From: Chinchilla lanigera
Lineage: Eukaryota; Chordata; Mammalia; Rodentia; Chinchillidae
Direction: 5' to 3'
DNA length: 64,000 bases
Assembly (NCBI RefSeq): GCF_000276665.1
Contig: NW_004955404.1
Coordinates: forward strand, 28,617,999 to 28,681,998
Below, one piece after another: positions 1-11,949 of the stretch; the first letter of the stretch is position 1, and each line of letters opens with the position of its first letter. The translations under genes were made by a program, and so were the position numbers. A model generated the notes under the pieces. That model was not told the DNA's origin, did no database searches, and was given only the letters and a program-made list of their open reading frames with translations.

Positions 1-224
1 ACATATCCTATAACATGACATTATCATATCCTACATGTTATGTCATATCTTGTATACTATCTCTACATATCCTATATCATCATGTTGCAAAACTCAAATA
101 TACACAATAAAATTAATGCAACTTTAAAAAGCAGATTACCTGGATAAAGACTATTTAAAATGCTCAGTAATTACTTTTGATGACAGAAATGAAAACTCTA
201 CAAATTATCATAATGTAGTATCAT
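1..224. other. AT-rich non-coding flank
   Basis: The stretch is AT-rich with repeated short words such as catatcctata. There is no gene and no transposon I can name. The low complexity may be an old degenerate microsatellite. Confidence 0.5.
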
Positions 225-975
225 AAATATATGCTTATTTTATCTTTTTATTTTCAAGAGAAAAAACTAACAAAATAACAACAATGAAGACAAAACAAAA
301 CAATAAAAGTGATAAAGGATTTCAAAACAAGATGATAGGAGTTAACAATGGTTGTTATATTACATACTGACATCTTCAACAAAGTTGCTCAGATTACCAG
401 ATGTAAGAATGCAAGATTGATCAAATAATTAAAGACAATAAAAATAACAAAACACATTCAAAATGATATAGCTCTTCCTTAAACAAGATTGTAGGAATTC
501 AGCAATGGTTGTTATATTGCATATTGCTGTCTTCAATTTAGTTGTTCCGATTACCAGATATAAGCAAGTAAAATTGGTGAAGAGAAAAAAAAGAAAAAAA
601 ATTGAAGCATTAACTCTTATTTTCAATAAACCACTAGACATCAGCAATACACTTATCCTAACTATCCTTGTATATGCATATATATTTTTTCTTTTTTTAA
701 TTTTAAAGAAAAAATACCAAAAACAAAATAACAGAAACAAAAACAAAAGCATAAACAAAACAACATAAAAACAAAAATACAGAATTTCATAACAAAGTGA
801 TAGGAAATTAACAATGGTTGTTATATTACATATTGTTATCTTCAAAGTGGTTACTCAGACAACCAGATATAGGCATGTAAGACTGATCAATTACTTATTA
901 ACTATTCCTTTCAATAAACCAATAGAAATAAGTAGTGTAATTGTCTTAGCTATCTTATGTATGTGAATATACATA
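225..975. repeat. Diverged local repeat, three copies of a ~105-bp module
   Basis: A module starting near 'aacaagatgatagg' and running through 'caatggttgttatatta' and 'accagatataag' occurs at about 324-427, 480-583 and 788-893. The word gttgttatat sits at 351, 508 and 817, so the spacings are 157 and 309 bp, close to one and two units. Between copies are A-rich blocks (aaaacaaaaac) and a 'caataaacca' block that also recurs. The array abuts the 3' end of the antisense L1 that follows. It may be a repeated L1 3' UTR or a tandem duplication; I cannot say which. Open frames here are low-complexity K/N/F-rich and not genes. Confidence 0.6.
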
Positions 976-2446
976 TTTTTCCTTTCCTTCTTTTTTCTTC
1001 TCTTTTCCCCATTCCAGTTGTTCTTTCCTTTTGAGTAGTTTCTTTCCCTTTCATTAATGTATTGTAGCTTTCTGATTTTATTTACTCTTTCAGGTTCTTA
1101 TACTAAGGAGGCAATACGGTGTTTACACATGTGAATCTGATTTATTTCACTAATGAGTATGGTCTCTAGTTGCACCCATTTACCTCAAAAAGCCTCTAGT
1201 TTATCTTTCTTTATAGCTGAGTAATACTCTATTGTATAAAAATACTACATCTTTTTTTATCCATTCCTCAGTCCATGGGCATTTGGGTTGTTTCCAAGAT
1301 TTAGCTATTACAAATTGCACTGCTATAAACATGGGTGCACATATATTGCTGTGGTATGATGTTTTCAGTTCTTCTGGAAAAATACCCAGGAGCAGAATAG
1401 CTGGGTTGAGTGGGACCTCTAGTTCTAGTTTACTGAGGAGTCTCCAGAGTAATATTCATAGTGGTTGCACCAGTCTACACTCCCACCAACAGTGGAGAAG
1501 TGTTCTTTTTTCCCTACAGCCTCTCCAGCATTTGTTATTGGTTGATTTCTTGATGACAGTCATCCTTTCTGGGGTAGATGGAATCTTAGTGTTGTTTTAG
1601 TTTGCATTTCCCAAATGACTAATGATGTTGATTTTCTCATATATTTATTTGCCATTTGTATTTCTTCATCCGAGAAGTGTGTATTCATCTCAGATGTCCA
1701 TTTTTGGACTGGGCCTTTGGATTTTGGGGCCTAATTTTTTTAATTCTTTATATGCTCTAGATAGGAGTCCTTCATCTGAAGGGTAGTTAGCTAAAATTTT
1801 TTCCCAATGTGTGGGTTTCCTTGTACCCCGGTTGGTGATTTCTTTTGCTGTGCAAAAACTTTTCCATAAGATGAGCTCCCAGTTGTTGATTCTTTGAAGT
1901 ATTTCCCATGCAGTTTGGTTTTTTTTCCTGAACTCTCTGCTAGCCCTATGTTTTCAAGATTTCTACCTACTTTCTCTTCTAGTAGATTTAGTGTTTCTGT
2001 TTTAATATTTATATCTTTAAGCTATTTTTACTTCAGTTTGGTGCATGGTGATAGATATGTATCTTATTTCAGTCTTTGGCATGTGGTGAGCCAGTTTTTG
2101 CAGCACCATTTATTAGAGAGGCTATCTTTCTTCCAGGGAACATGTTTAGCCCCATTTGTCAAAGATAGAGTGGCTGGGGGTGTTTGTGGTTCTGGCTGTG
2201 TCTTCCAGTCTGTTCCATTGGTTCTCAGGTCTGCTTTTTTGCCAGTACCATGTTGATTTTGTCATACTAGCTTTGTAGTATAATTTCAAGTCTGGGATTG
2301 TGATGCCCCCCTGCCTTTCCTTTGTTGCCCAGGATTGCTTTTGCTATTCTGGGTCTCTTCTGGTTCTAGATGAATTTTAAGAATGTTTTCTGTAGATCTG
2401 TGAGGTTTACTAATGATATTTTGATTGGGATTGCATTGAATCTGCT
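976..2446 (-). mobile_element. LINE-1 3' part (antisense), dead
   Basis: The plus strand reads like the reverse complement of mammalian L1 ORF2 end plus 3' UTR. It contains 'actcccaccaacagtgg', 'tttgcatttcccaaatgac', 'gccagtaccatgttgattt' and 'tgggattgtgatgcc'. The 3' end lies at the left in a pyrimidine-rich tract (970-1040). The copy is 5' truncated near 2446 and has many frame breaks, so no working ORF2 remains. Open frames on the plus strand at 1232-1600 and 1894-2256 are antisense shadows of this element. Confidence 0.85.
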
Positions 2447-3690
2447 TATTTTAAAAGATAAATTGTGTATGATTATATTTTTATTCTGCTACACTTATTA
2501 ATGGTGTAATAATAAGAGCCATGGGAATTCTAAAAGTGAAAAAAGTCATTATGAATTAGGATAGACAAAGAAAGTCCCATGTGGAGATGAGCTTTGGAAG
2601 AAAATATTTTGGTTAAACAAGGTGTCATGAATTTCTGACAAAATATTAATAAAAATTATGCTCTAAAGTAGGATTTTTACAGCACTACTTACCTCCGGTG
2701 TCAGACAATTCTTTATTATGCACTGTTTTGTGCAGTGTAGGATTTTTAGCAGCATTCCCAGTCTGTGTATCAACCAAAAATATTTGTAGATATTGCAAAT
2801 ATCATGGAGACAGTAGGAGTGTCAGGGTAAGGAGAAGATGCGAAGGTGAAGAAATCACCCAACTGAAAACTTCTGGTCTAAAGGAGAAGCATTAGATATC
2901 CAAAACCTCATCTTCTGAGTTAAAAGTTTTTATTATAGTAAGATGAAATAATTTGGTCAAAACCCAAAAGGTAAGTAAGATGCAGGTTTGGGATTATTAC
3001 CCAGGTCTTTAGGCTCCTGGTTTAGGCTTTTTTAATGTCTTAATTCTAATCTTATGAATTTTGCAGATCTGGACAAAGTCAAAGAGAGCAAGTTTGGATA
3101 GTCAATGCAGGTACATACATGCATAATTTTTGAATATTTGGTCCATGATACCTTAGAACCTATCAGGAGCTGGTTAGATGATATGCTCTAATTCTCGCAG
3201 AGATTTTTTTAGTACTTCAAAGGTAAGCACTGGATAGATAGAAAAAGTGAGAAGTTTTGGGGGATAATGAACCCCCAAAGGTAACTCTGAATCCATTCCT
3301 GTGGTTTTAGAAAATGCACGGAACAACTGACACTTCATGAGAAGTGGGCTGAACCAGCTTGCAATTAAGGTAATAAAAGACTTCATTTGTTATGTAATCA
3401 TAAAGACAACAAGTAGAATTTTGATAAGACCAACCCACATCTTTTAAAAACTGAGTGAATCTTGAAAGCATAAGAGTAAAATTAAATTTGATAGAGAATT
3501 TATTAAAATTTTGAGCCTTAAGAGAAAGAAGAGCTTTTATAGAGTGAATTTTTAATGAAAATGAAAATCAATTTAGAATGAAAGTTGCAAATTACATATA
3601 TGATAAGGAATACATATACATATAAACTAAAAAATACATATAAAATCTTATGTCAATATTAAAAAGACAAATTTTTAAATGATGAAATGA
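2447..3690. other. Non-coding stretch, nothing recognised
   Basis: About 1.2 kb of AT-rich sequence without a gene or nameable repeat. Short open frames at 2698-2895 (plus) and 3174-3386 (minus) lack splice sites or protein-like composition. Confidence 0.5.
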
Positions 3691-4198
3691 TTTTAATAAG
3701 CATTTATTCATTGAACCTCCAAATATCCAATAAGCACATGCAAAGATGCTCAACACTATTAGTCATTAGGGAAATGCAAATCAAAAACAATAGTGAAATA
3801 TTATCACTCCCAGTAAAATGATTATAATCAGAGAAAGAGACCATAACAAGTACTAAAAATGATACAAACAAACTAGAGTACTCATATGCTTCTGAAGGAA
3901 ATGTAAGAAGGTACAGCTACTTTGGAAAACATTTTAGTATTTCCTGAACAGGTTAAATGTAAATTTATCATATAATGCAATAATTTCACTCATAGGAATC
4001 AATACCAAATAAACAAAAATATGCCCATGGAAAAACTTATATATTAATATCCATAGCAATATTACTCACAATAGTCAAAATAAAAAAATAACAACTGGGA
4101 AAAAGATAAACAAAAAGCTGTATATTCATAGAATACAATAATATCAGCAATAAAAAAGAAAAAAGTATTGATACTACAACCTGGATAAACCTTGTGAA
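3691..4198 (+). mobile_element. Old LINE-1 3' part, first segment (interrupted)
   Basis: It contains typical late ORF2/3' UTR phrases of old L1 elements: 'attagtcattagggaaatgc', then 'tttcctgaacaggtta', 'atgcccatggaaaaactt' and 'caacctggataaacctt'. The element stops abruptly at the MaLR provirus. It resumes at about 6600 with the expected next stretch ('cacaaaagaacacataaaat', 'attccacttacacaaa'). Heavily mutated and non-functional. Confidence 0.75.
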
Positions 4199-4199
4199 G

Positions 4200-4527
4200 A
4201 TGATGGTGGAGTATCAACTTGATTGAATTTGGAGTCCTTCAGATGTCAGTGGGTGGAGAACAATTCTGGATGGATTATAGAGGTTTGACCTTGGAGGTCT
4301 ATGTCTGGTCCCTTGTTCCTTTCTCTTTGGCACTTTTCCTCCACTCTACTTCATGATCATGAGGAACTAAACATCCTTGCTCTACAATTCACTTCTGCTA
4401 TGATGTTCCTACTGGGAGCTTGCTTATCATGGACTGAATTCTCTGAAACTGTAAGCCAAATTCAACCATTTCTCCTTGAAGTTGTGACAAGTTTCATCTT
4501 AGTAACAAGAAAGCTGATTAACACAGA
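4200..4527 (+). repeat. 5' LTR of the MaLR provirus
   Basis: It shares with the right-hand LTR 'tcaacttga', 'gaccttg..ggtctatgtct', 'catggac/ca', 'ccaaattc' and the end 'gctga(t/c)taacacaga'. The two copies are clearly diverged, so the insertion is old. Confidence 0.65.
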
Positions 4528-4861
4528 AAATTTGTACCAGAAATGGGATCCTTGCTATGACTGTACACCATTATGTGGTTTAGAAACCTGTGGAACTAGT
4601 TTTCAGGAGGAATTTAGAAATATTTGGAGATGTAGGACAGAGAAGCCTTAGAATTATGTAAGCTGAGCTTGATAGGACATTCTGGTCTGAGTTCAGAAGA
4701 CCAAAATACTGAGAGAAATGCAGACAGTAAAGGTCAGGGTAGGAAATTTTAGTTGACAATAAGAACTCCATTGCAATCAGACTAGAGGTGATGTGCAACT
4801 AAGGCAGAAAATGTCTAAATTTTACCCTTATTGTGAGACTTCATAGAATATTAAAATTACA

Positions 4862-5222
4862 GCTGTTTGTCTGTATCTTTCGGTTGCTTGGACATCCACA
4901 ATTTGACAAAGGAGAGATTTATTTTGGTTCACATTTTAGAAGTTTCAGTCCTTGAATGATTGGCTGGCTCTAGGTAGAAGCAGCAGGATGGAAGGGTCTA
5001 GTGGAGGAAACCTGCTCACATCATGGCAGCCAAGAAGGGAGGGAGACATAGGGAGGGAGATAAACCCTTCCAGGCCTTGCTCCCTGTGACCCATCTCTTC
5101 TGACCAGATCTCCTAACAAGTAAGCTGTACAGCTGCCCATAATATAATCACTTCCCAAAGGTCCCAACTATGATAACATGAGGCTTTATGGGAACATCTA
5201 GATATGAATCATAGCAGTGGAC
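4862..5222 (-). mobile_element. Nested MaLR-type LTR, opposite strand
   Basis: The reverse-complement MaLR LTR signature runs 'gagatttattttggttcac', 'tttcagtccttgaatg', 'ctcacatcatggcagcc' and 'cacttcccaaaggtcccaa', and ends in 'tagatatgaatcatagcag'. It lies inside the internal part of the plus-strand provirus and is therefore a later insertion. Solo LTR, no coding capacity. Confidence 0.65.
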
Positions 5223-6278
5223 TAATTGATCTGGTTAAGAAAATTTCAAGGTGACCCAACATTCAGAATGTGGTATGGGTAATACTGGCTGCTTCAACCA
5301 GATTTATAGTGGGAAGAAGGGGCAAGAAGCAAGCAGAAAAATATGAAATATTTAAATTTTGGCTTAGGAGGAATCATGTAAAATTGAGGCCAAAAGAAGT
5401 GAGTGCTGAAAATATTAGCATCACCAAAGAAAGAAGCCAAGTACTTTTTACAAGGATAAGAAGAAAGATGCCTTAAGAGAACTCAGAAATGAACAAGACC
5501 CCCACCTATCACAGGTTCAAGGGCCAGAAGTGGAAACCTTTCATTTGAAAAGAGAGTCCCTGGGCCCACTGCTTGAGAAAGAATACCTAGGGAATTGGTT
5601 CCCTTGGACTGATTTTATTTTACTGAGTTACCTAGTACTCAGTGGATGCTGTAATCATGATGTAAAGGGCTTGGCTCCTGCTCCTAGTAACAGCAGACCT
5701 TGGTATGATGTTGGTTTTATCAGCATGCTGAATGACAGAAGTACAGAGTCCTGAAAGCTTTAACACAGAATTCAAAGGAAGGGCCAGAGGCCACACCAAG
5801 AGCCCCTGAAAGGGCAGTATATGAGGCTATAGGAATGAAACAAAAAGTGCAATGGAGACTTCAGGACATTGGGGTTGCCAAGAATATGGAATGACTGATA
5901 AGGAAAGCTGCAGATAGAGAGCAGACCCAGCCCAAGGCAAAGGCCACACTGGCTTCAATCATGAAGGCCTTAAGGATGGGGTTACTTAACCCCTCTGGAA
6001 CTCACATTTTTTCCGCCATGTACCCTGGATACTGGTCATAAGATTTAGAATTTAATGTTTGCTCTGCTGGGTTTCAATTACGCTTTGGTCAAATTCTATC
6101 CTATGTTTATCTTCCTCCCTTTTGGAATGGGAATGTTTACCTTATCCCACAGTATTTGGGGATTATGTAAATTTTTTTTTTTAATAGAGGTTCACAGGTT
6201 AGAGTTTACCTTGAATCTCAGAAGAAATTTTGACCTGGAAAAAGATGTATTTGCTGACAAGGGGTAGGATGTGGCAGT

Positions 6279-6597
6279 TATGGTGGTATGTCAACTTGAC
6301 TGTCTTTAGAGTTCTCCCAGGGAGAAGTGCAGCACATTTCTGAGTGTATCTGGTAGGTGATGGAGGCATGACCTTGAGATCTATGTCTAGACCTTTGCTC
6401 TTCCTCTCTGGCACTATTCCCTTGCTCTGCTTCCTGACAACCATAAACTAAATATCACTGCTCTACCATCATGTCTTGGAGCTGACTGGCCATGGACCAA
6501 ATTCCCCAAAACCATGAGTCAAATTAAGCCTCTCCTTCTTTAAATTGTAGGTATCAGGTACTGTTTCTCAGCAATGAGAAAGCTGACTAACACAAAC
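6279..6597 (+). repeat. 3' LTR of the MaLR provirus
   Basis: It starts near 'tggtggtatgtcaacttgac' and ends 'gagaaagctgactaacacaaa'. It contains the MaLR phrases 'ccatggaccaaattcccc' and 'accatgagtcaaattaagcc'. Sequence belonging to the interrupted L1 resumes a few bases downstream. Confidence 0.65.
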
Positions 6598-6900
6598 CCA
6601 AAAAAATATTATCATCAGCAAAGTACAGACACAAAAGAACACATAAAATGTAATTCCACTTACACAAACAATCCAAAAAGGGCAAATATCAGAGAAATTG
6701 TGTAAATGAATGGCGATTGCCTTGGGTTAGGAGCAGATAAATGGAATAATTGTGATTAGGTATAGGTTTCTTTCCAAGATAAGAGAAATATTCTAAAATT
6801 ATATTGTGGGGGTGGTCGTATAACTCAGTAAATAAATTGTCTTGTACAATTAAAATGGTTGAACTTATGACATGTCGTATCAGAATAAAGCTGCAAATTA
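6598..6900 (+). mobile_element. Old LINE-1 3' part, second segment
   Basis: Continuation of the L1 broken at 4198: 'cagacacaaaagaacacata', 'cacttacacaaacaatcc', then the 3' UTR. It ends near 'aattaaaatggttgaactta'. Non-functional. Confidence 0.65.
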
Positions 6901-7439
6901 AACAGGCATAATCTGGGAGGAAAATATATGTAGTCTCACAGGACATGTGCTTCTACCCCCAAAGAGAGAATGAAATCTGAATCTTTGAATTTAAAAAGAG
7001 TAAGGTAAAAGAAGCAAAATGATATTCCCAAGAGGACACTTCTTGATGTGCATCATTAATATGACATAAGAGATATTAAGTGGAGATTATACTATTTAAA
7101 TCAAATGGCAGATAAAGAGCTAGAAGGCTTTGATAAGAGGTCTTTATTACAGTGCGTGTACTTACAGAACATTCTATCACCTGTATCAGTGAGTTTCTAA
7201 TAATAGCGCCCCCAGCAAACAACAAAAAAGTGTGGATGAAGTTCAAATAACAAAACACTGTGCCAAAAGAGTTAGTAAGGAAAACAAGAAAGCATCATTT
7301 TAAAGTGGTTAGAGAAGAAGGTCTCCAAACAGAAGTGATATTACTACAATTTCTTTGCAAATGCAGTGCATGGAAAGATAAGGGGAACATGATACACTGC
7401 TGTGGGCAGATAATAGCAGAAGAAAAGAAAGTTTAGTGC
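6901..7439. other. Non-coding stretch, nothing recognised
   Basis: Unique AT-rich sequence. Open frames of about 60 codons on the minus strand have no splice context. Confidence 0.4.
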
Positions 7440-7810
7440 TCTGCTCAACAGCCTCCTCTGAGCCTCAGACGTTGGTAAGGCATTCAGAGCTTCCTTTACA
7501 TGGACACTATTCCATTTTCCAACATCTTCTGGACATGTCACTCAGCCCAATGTGTACTCTGGATCCCTGTTCTCCACACACTACACATTTTCTCCACCTC
7601 ATCCCATCAGCCTTGTCCTTTAGTATGCAGTGTCAACCCCAGTCTTCATCTGTTGAAATCTTCCTCAATTTTCAAACTCCAGTGTCAAAGCTCGCTTCTT
7701 CCATACAGCTTTCTTTAGCTCCACTTACTGGTTATAAATCTCAGTTCTCTCTTCCCACAGCACGTTGTGTATTTCTCCTCACGCTCATCTATCGTTAAGC
7801 TATGGCTCCC
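7440..7810 (+). mobile_element. L2 LINE 3' remnant
   Basis: A pyrimidine-rich block with the L2 3'-region phrases 'ttcctcaattttcaaactcc', 'tcttccatacagctttc' and 'ttgtgtatttctcc'. It is ancient and highly diverged. The two overlapping plus-strand open frames (7436-7798, 7500-7718) are by-products of its stop-poor composition. Confidence 0.5.
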
Positions 7811-7904
7811 TCAGTAGTACTACCTTCAGGTAAGCAGTTCTGCTGACTCACCTTTATATTTCTTTCTAGCATGTTTTGGAAAAGGCTAAGGTCTCCTTAC
7901 ATTC

Positions 7905-8003
7905 TTTTTTTTTTTTCTATTTTGGGGGAGGTACTGGGAATTGAACTCAGGACCTTGCTCTTGCCAGGCAGGAGCTTACGCCACTGAGTTATATCCCTGG
8001 CCC
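7905..8003 (-). mobile_element. ID SINE (tRNA-Ala-derived)
   Basis: Poly(T) at the left is followed by 'gtactgggaattgaactcag', the reverse complement of the ID B box. The A-box side reads 'ccactgagttatatccctgg'. Length is about 95 bp. A Pol III promoter is implied by the A and B boxes, but the copy has mutations. Confidence 0.85.
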
Positions 8004-8775
8004 TCTCCATACATTCTAAATGAAATATCCAGAGTAAGGATAAGAAAACTCTACCTTGAAGCAAGCAGTCTAATCTACAAAATCTATACCCCTCAAGATC
8101 AAAATCAAATCACCAAATTAGAAGGGAACAGGTTCAAGAATTGGAGAATGCAGTGAGGGATGGGAAAGGAGGGGAACAAAAAGAATTAAGACATTTTAGG
8201 GTGTGTTCTAATTAAGAATTAAGACGCACAAACTCCCCACATAATGACTGTAGTCATTACATACTGCAAATATGCATTAATAAAAATACATACTAAAAAA
8301 TAAAAAAAAGAATTAACAAAAGATTGGCTATGCCCATTTTTTATTATAATTAGAAAGAAGCAATTAGCAAGTGCCTACGTAAATGAAAGAAGATATTTTA
8401 AAGATGATGAAAACAAAATGTTTAATTTTGCCTCTGTAAGTTATAGAAATCAGCTTAAATTGCAACATTACTGAGGTGTGGACAATGTAACAAATTATAG
8501 AAAATAAATTTGGGGACTTTTAAAGGATGGAAAACAACATAAAACAAGAAAATCACTTATATCATGTGTTAATTCATGAGTAGCATTTAGCATAAAGACA
8601 GAGGAAGATTTATGATAATGAAAACCAAACAAAATATAAGACCATAGTTATGGTAACCCAAAAATTTCTTCAGAAGTGGACATTTACTTATTCATTCAAT
8701 CACTCAGTCAAGTAAATGACCAAAATGTACTTAGTATACTAGATGACCAAAGCTAGTACTAGCTGTTGAGGGAAC
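8004..8775. other. Non-coding stretch, nothing recognised
   Basis: AT-rich, no gene or named repeat. It may contain an old L1 fragment around 8200-8300 (A-rich end), but this is not secure. Confidence 0.4.
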
Positions 8776-8806
8776 ACAAACAAAACAAAACAAAACAAAA
8801 CACAAC
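8776..8806. repeat. (CAAAA)n microsatellite
   Basis: About five units of caaaa in 'acaaacaaaacaaaac' context. Confidence 0.9.
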
Positions 8807-8871
8807 TGCTCATAAAGATGTACAAATGTACTAAAATGCAAGGAAATTAAAAGCTACATTTATGTTATGGT

Positions 8872-9306
8872 TAGGATCCAAAATGTCCTTCCAAAGACTC
8901 ATTATGTTGGAGGCTTAGTGATCAGCTAATGAGCTTTGGGGCAATGAATGGATTATTAGGACTCTAATTTCATCAAGTGGATTAAGCCATCCACGAATTT
9001 ATTAGCTGCATGGCTGTTAGGAAGTGCGGCCCTGTTGGAGAAAGGAGGTCACTGCAGGCGTGATCGCCTTTGAGGACTCTATCTTGTTCCTGGCCCCTTG
9101 CATTCTGTCTTCTTCTCTTCCTCTGCTCCCTAGCCAACAGCAGGTAATCAACCTTTCTCAGTCACACCCTTCCTCTGTGATGTTTCTGTCTCATCACAAG
9201 CCTAAGACCATAGAGTCCGCTGACCACAGTGTAAAACCATGAGTCAAAAATCAGCCTTTCCTTGTTTAAATTGTTTTCTTTAGGTATTTTGGCACAGTCA
9301 TAAAAC
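8872..9306 (+). mobile_element. Solo MaLR-type LTR
   Basis: It begins 'gttatggttaggatccaaaa' (the standard 'ttatggttt-gat-caaaatgtc' start). It carries 'aatttattagctgcatggct', 'accacagtgtaaaaccatga' and 'gtattttggcacagtcataa'. An A-rich tail (9302-9340) follows. No internal region or partner LTR is nearby. Confidence 0.75.
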
Positions 9307-9340
9307 AAACAAACAAACAAAAAAAAAAACAAAAAACAGG

Positions 9341-9639
9341 CTAAGACACTGTGCTTTAGATTCTAGTAGTTACAGTAGAAACTCGAGTGAGTATGCGGTG
9401 TATTCTAATCTGGCAGTGCTGAAAGTGGTTCAGACACAAGAGCTTACACACTGCATAGTTTCTCTAATATAAGAGATCCAAAATGCAACTACTGTGTATC
9501 ACAAACAGATACTACCAATGAAAAAGATATCACAAAGAAGGGAAACTGGAGCCAAGTCTGGAGAGTCTTGAGCAATCAGTAAGAAAAGCAGGTATAGATA
9601 GATTCCTTTTAGGAAGATTAGGAGAAAAAACAGAACACT
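9341..9639. other. Non-coding stretch, nothing recognised
   Basis: Unique sequence without gene or repeat signal. Confidence 0.4.
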
Positions 9640-10260
9640 GGAAAAAATCAGCGAATATGCCTGAAATCCAAGGTGCAAGGGGAGAAACAGAAAGAAGCCA
9701 ATGGAGTGGTTGCTAAGCTCAGAAGTTTGAACTTCATGCAGTGAAGGCTTTTGAAGAGTTCTAAGCCCTACATGGGCAGTTTTGCATTTCAGAGGAACCA
9801 CTTTTGTGGGAAGGAGGAAGACGAATTAGAAGGAAAGAAGATAAGAAAAGGGAATATAATTAGGAGACTTTAACAGTAGTTCAGTCTAGAGATGATACAG
9901 GCCTGGTGTGCAGGAGTGAGGTGAGAGAGAGGAGACAGACTGGAGATATATTTAGGAAGCTGATTCAATGCGGCATGGTGATTGATGGCTAATGGGGAGG
10001 AAGAGACGATGAGGAGTCCAGGTCTGGAGCTTCGGCAATCGGAACATGTCATTTTGTGTTGTAGGAAAAATGGGAGGAGGAGTGGTTAATGGCAAGGTGA
10101 TGAATTCTATTTCAGACACCTTCAGCTTGAAAAAAATGTGAGACATCTAAATGGCAATTTCAATAGGCAGTTGGATTAATGTGTCTGGAGATCAGAGAGA
10201 GGTAGGGCTAGAATTAGACCTTTAAGAGTCAGCTTCATATTTTGGTTAATTTAGCCCATC
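9640..10260. repeat. Probable ancient mammalian interspersed repeat (family not named)
   Basis: Phrases such as 'gaaggcttttgaagagttct', 'gagacatctaaatggcaatt' and 'aataggcagttggattaa' resemble a long old repeat common in placental genomes, whose name I cannot assign. Open frames here on the minus strand are pyrimidine-rich artefacts. Confidence 0.35.
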
Positions 10261-11229
10261 AGAATTAGTGAGATTTCCAGGGCCAGTGTGTGGAGTCTGA
10301 AGAGAACTGAAACTTGGAAGTCCCAAGCTTCAGTCAACAGAAAGCTCATTTGCAAAATCATGCCCACTGTGATATTTTCACCATTCTGGCCCCTGCCAAT
10401 ATTTGATCCCACCCCGCAACCTAAGTCTAGTAGAACCTTTCCTGATCTTCCTTTGTTAACATTTTAACAAGTGCTGCTTGAAAATTTCTCTCGTTAAATA
10501 TCTTAGTTCTATAGGGACAGGTTATGAAGAACTTCAAGTCTCTCTAAGTTAAGACAAATTCTTTAGAAAATCTGCTGGCACAAGGAAGAAAAAGTGCAAA
10601 CACTTCTATCCTAGTCACAAAAATTAAAAGCATATCTTGGCCTTTTTCCCTAGGTCACAACTTTTAAGTACTTCACTTTCTCCAATTAATTCACTAAAAA
10701 GCATTAAGAGTCTGTCTTTTGCAGTTAGCACACTGTGATATGTCTGAATTTGGCACCAGAGTTAAACAGATAAGAAGCCCAAGATTCACATGATTGATAA
10801 TTTAGGGTTTGAAGGTAAAGTGCTACAAAAGCACTGTGACCGCTGGAATACAGTAAATTATCAAGAATGCCACAGTGAAATCATCAAATGATCAGGGAGT
10901 TAGAAATCTGGAGTTTATCTGTAAAGTTTAAATATGTTCTACCAGAATATAAGGAGAAAGCAAATGAATACTCAAGACTGGCACATGCATAGGTTTGCTG
11001 TACTATTTTCTCTACATTTATTTGCATGAAATTTGTTGCAAGAAAAAGTTAAAAGGCATAGAGATCCCAGATCAAGAACACAAGAGATAAAGATGAGTTT
11101 GCCAAGTATATCTGGCCAACTAAAAAGGCAGGATAGTTGAAGGAAACAAAACATAGAAATGTCAGCTGTGGACGCACATTCTTGGATATTAACTGAAGTC
11201 GTATCATTGATTTTACCATTTCACCATCC

Positions 11230-11375
11230 TAGAGGATGTTCTTAACCTCTCTGTGCCTCGGTTTACTTATCTGTAAGTGGTGATAATATCTTTCTCTTGA
11301 GGGAAAATAATGAGATAAATTTAGCACAATATCTGGCCAAACTACAATTAAATATTAGCTATTAGTTACTAGCCT
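11230..11375 (+). mobile_element. MIR SINE remnant
   Basis: 'cttaacctctctgtgcctcg' followed by 'ttatctgtaagtggtgataa' matches the MIR core/3' part. Confidence 0.65.
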
Positions 11376-11819
11376 TAAAAGTAAACCACCATTCTATGTT
11401 CACTATTATCTATTATCCTCAACATACTAGAATAATATGAAGCAAGAAAGAAATATTACAATCAGAGAGTGACAAAGAATCCTAAATATAAGTTTTATAT
11501 TCCATTTGTCCATCAATTCATCCATTAATTTCTTTCATCTTTACTATTTAATGCTTGGAAATCTAGGTTTGATATTCTCTTCCTGACTTTAGATCTAAAT
11601 TTAAACCTACTGGAACTAACCCAGCTACTTCTTCATGGGATGCAGACATAGTGTATCTGATATGTTTAAATTTAGCAACACCCTAATGAAAAGCCCTGGG
11701 TGACCTTATAGTACTGCAGCCTGGTACAAAGCCAGTTGGGTGCAGATTGATCTATAAGGAAGCCCTGAGGCCCGCAAGCAACTACGGCGGCACGTGGACA
11801 AGGTTAGATGGAATCACCT

Positions 11820-11949
11820 CAAATAATCATGCTAGAGGATGGGGGAAATGCCTGTGTAGTTCACTGTTTCACCTCCAGAGTCTTGCTCAGTGACTGGCAC
11901 TTAGTAGATACTCAGTAAGTGTTAGTTGAATGAATGAATGAATGAATGA
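11820..11949 (+). mobile_element. L2/MIR-type 3' end with (TGAA)n tail
   Basis: 'gtgactggcacttagtagat' and 'ctcagtaagtgttagttgaa' are the L2/MIR-type 3' end. It ends in a short (TGAA)n run at 11927-11949, the usual L2 terminus. Confidence 0.6.

Larger units (their letters stand above)
4199..6597 (+). mobile_element. MaLR (ERVL-MaLR) provirus, degenerate, inserted in L1
   Basis: Two related LTR-like blocks in the same orientation (4200-4527 and 6279-6597) flank about 1.75 kb of internal sequence. The internal part begins after 'gctgattaacacaga' with 'tttgtaccagaaatggg', the usual start of MaLR internal regions just past the LTR. The insert splits one L1 into two collinear pieces, which fixes it as younger than that L1. 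It is broken throughout: only short open frames remain and no enzyme motif is visible. A second MaLR LTR in opposite orientation is nested at 4862-5222. Confidence 0.7.

Noticed and set aside
1232..2256. Two plus-strand open frames of about 120 codons
   Set aside because: They lie antisense within a LINE-1 3' part and have no independent coding signal.
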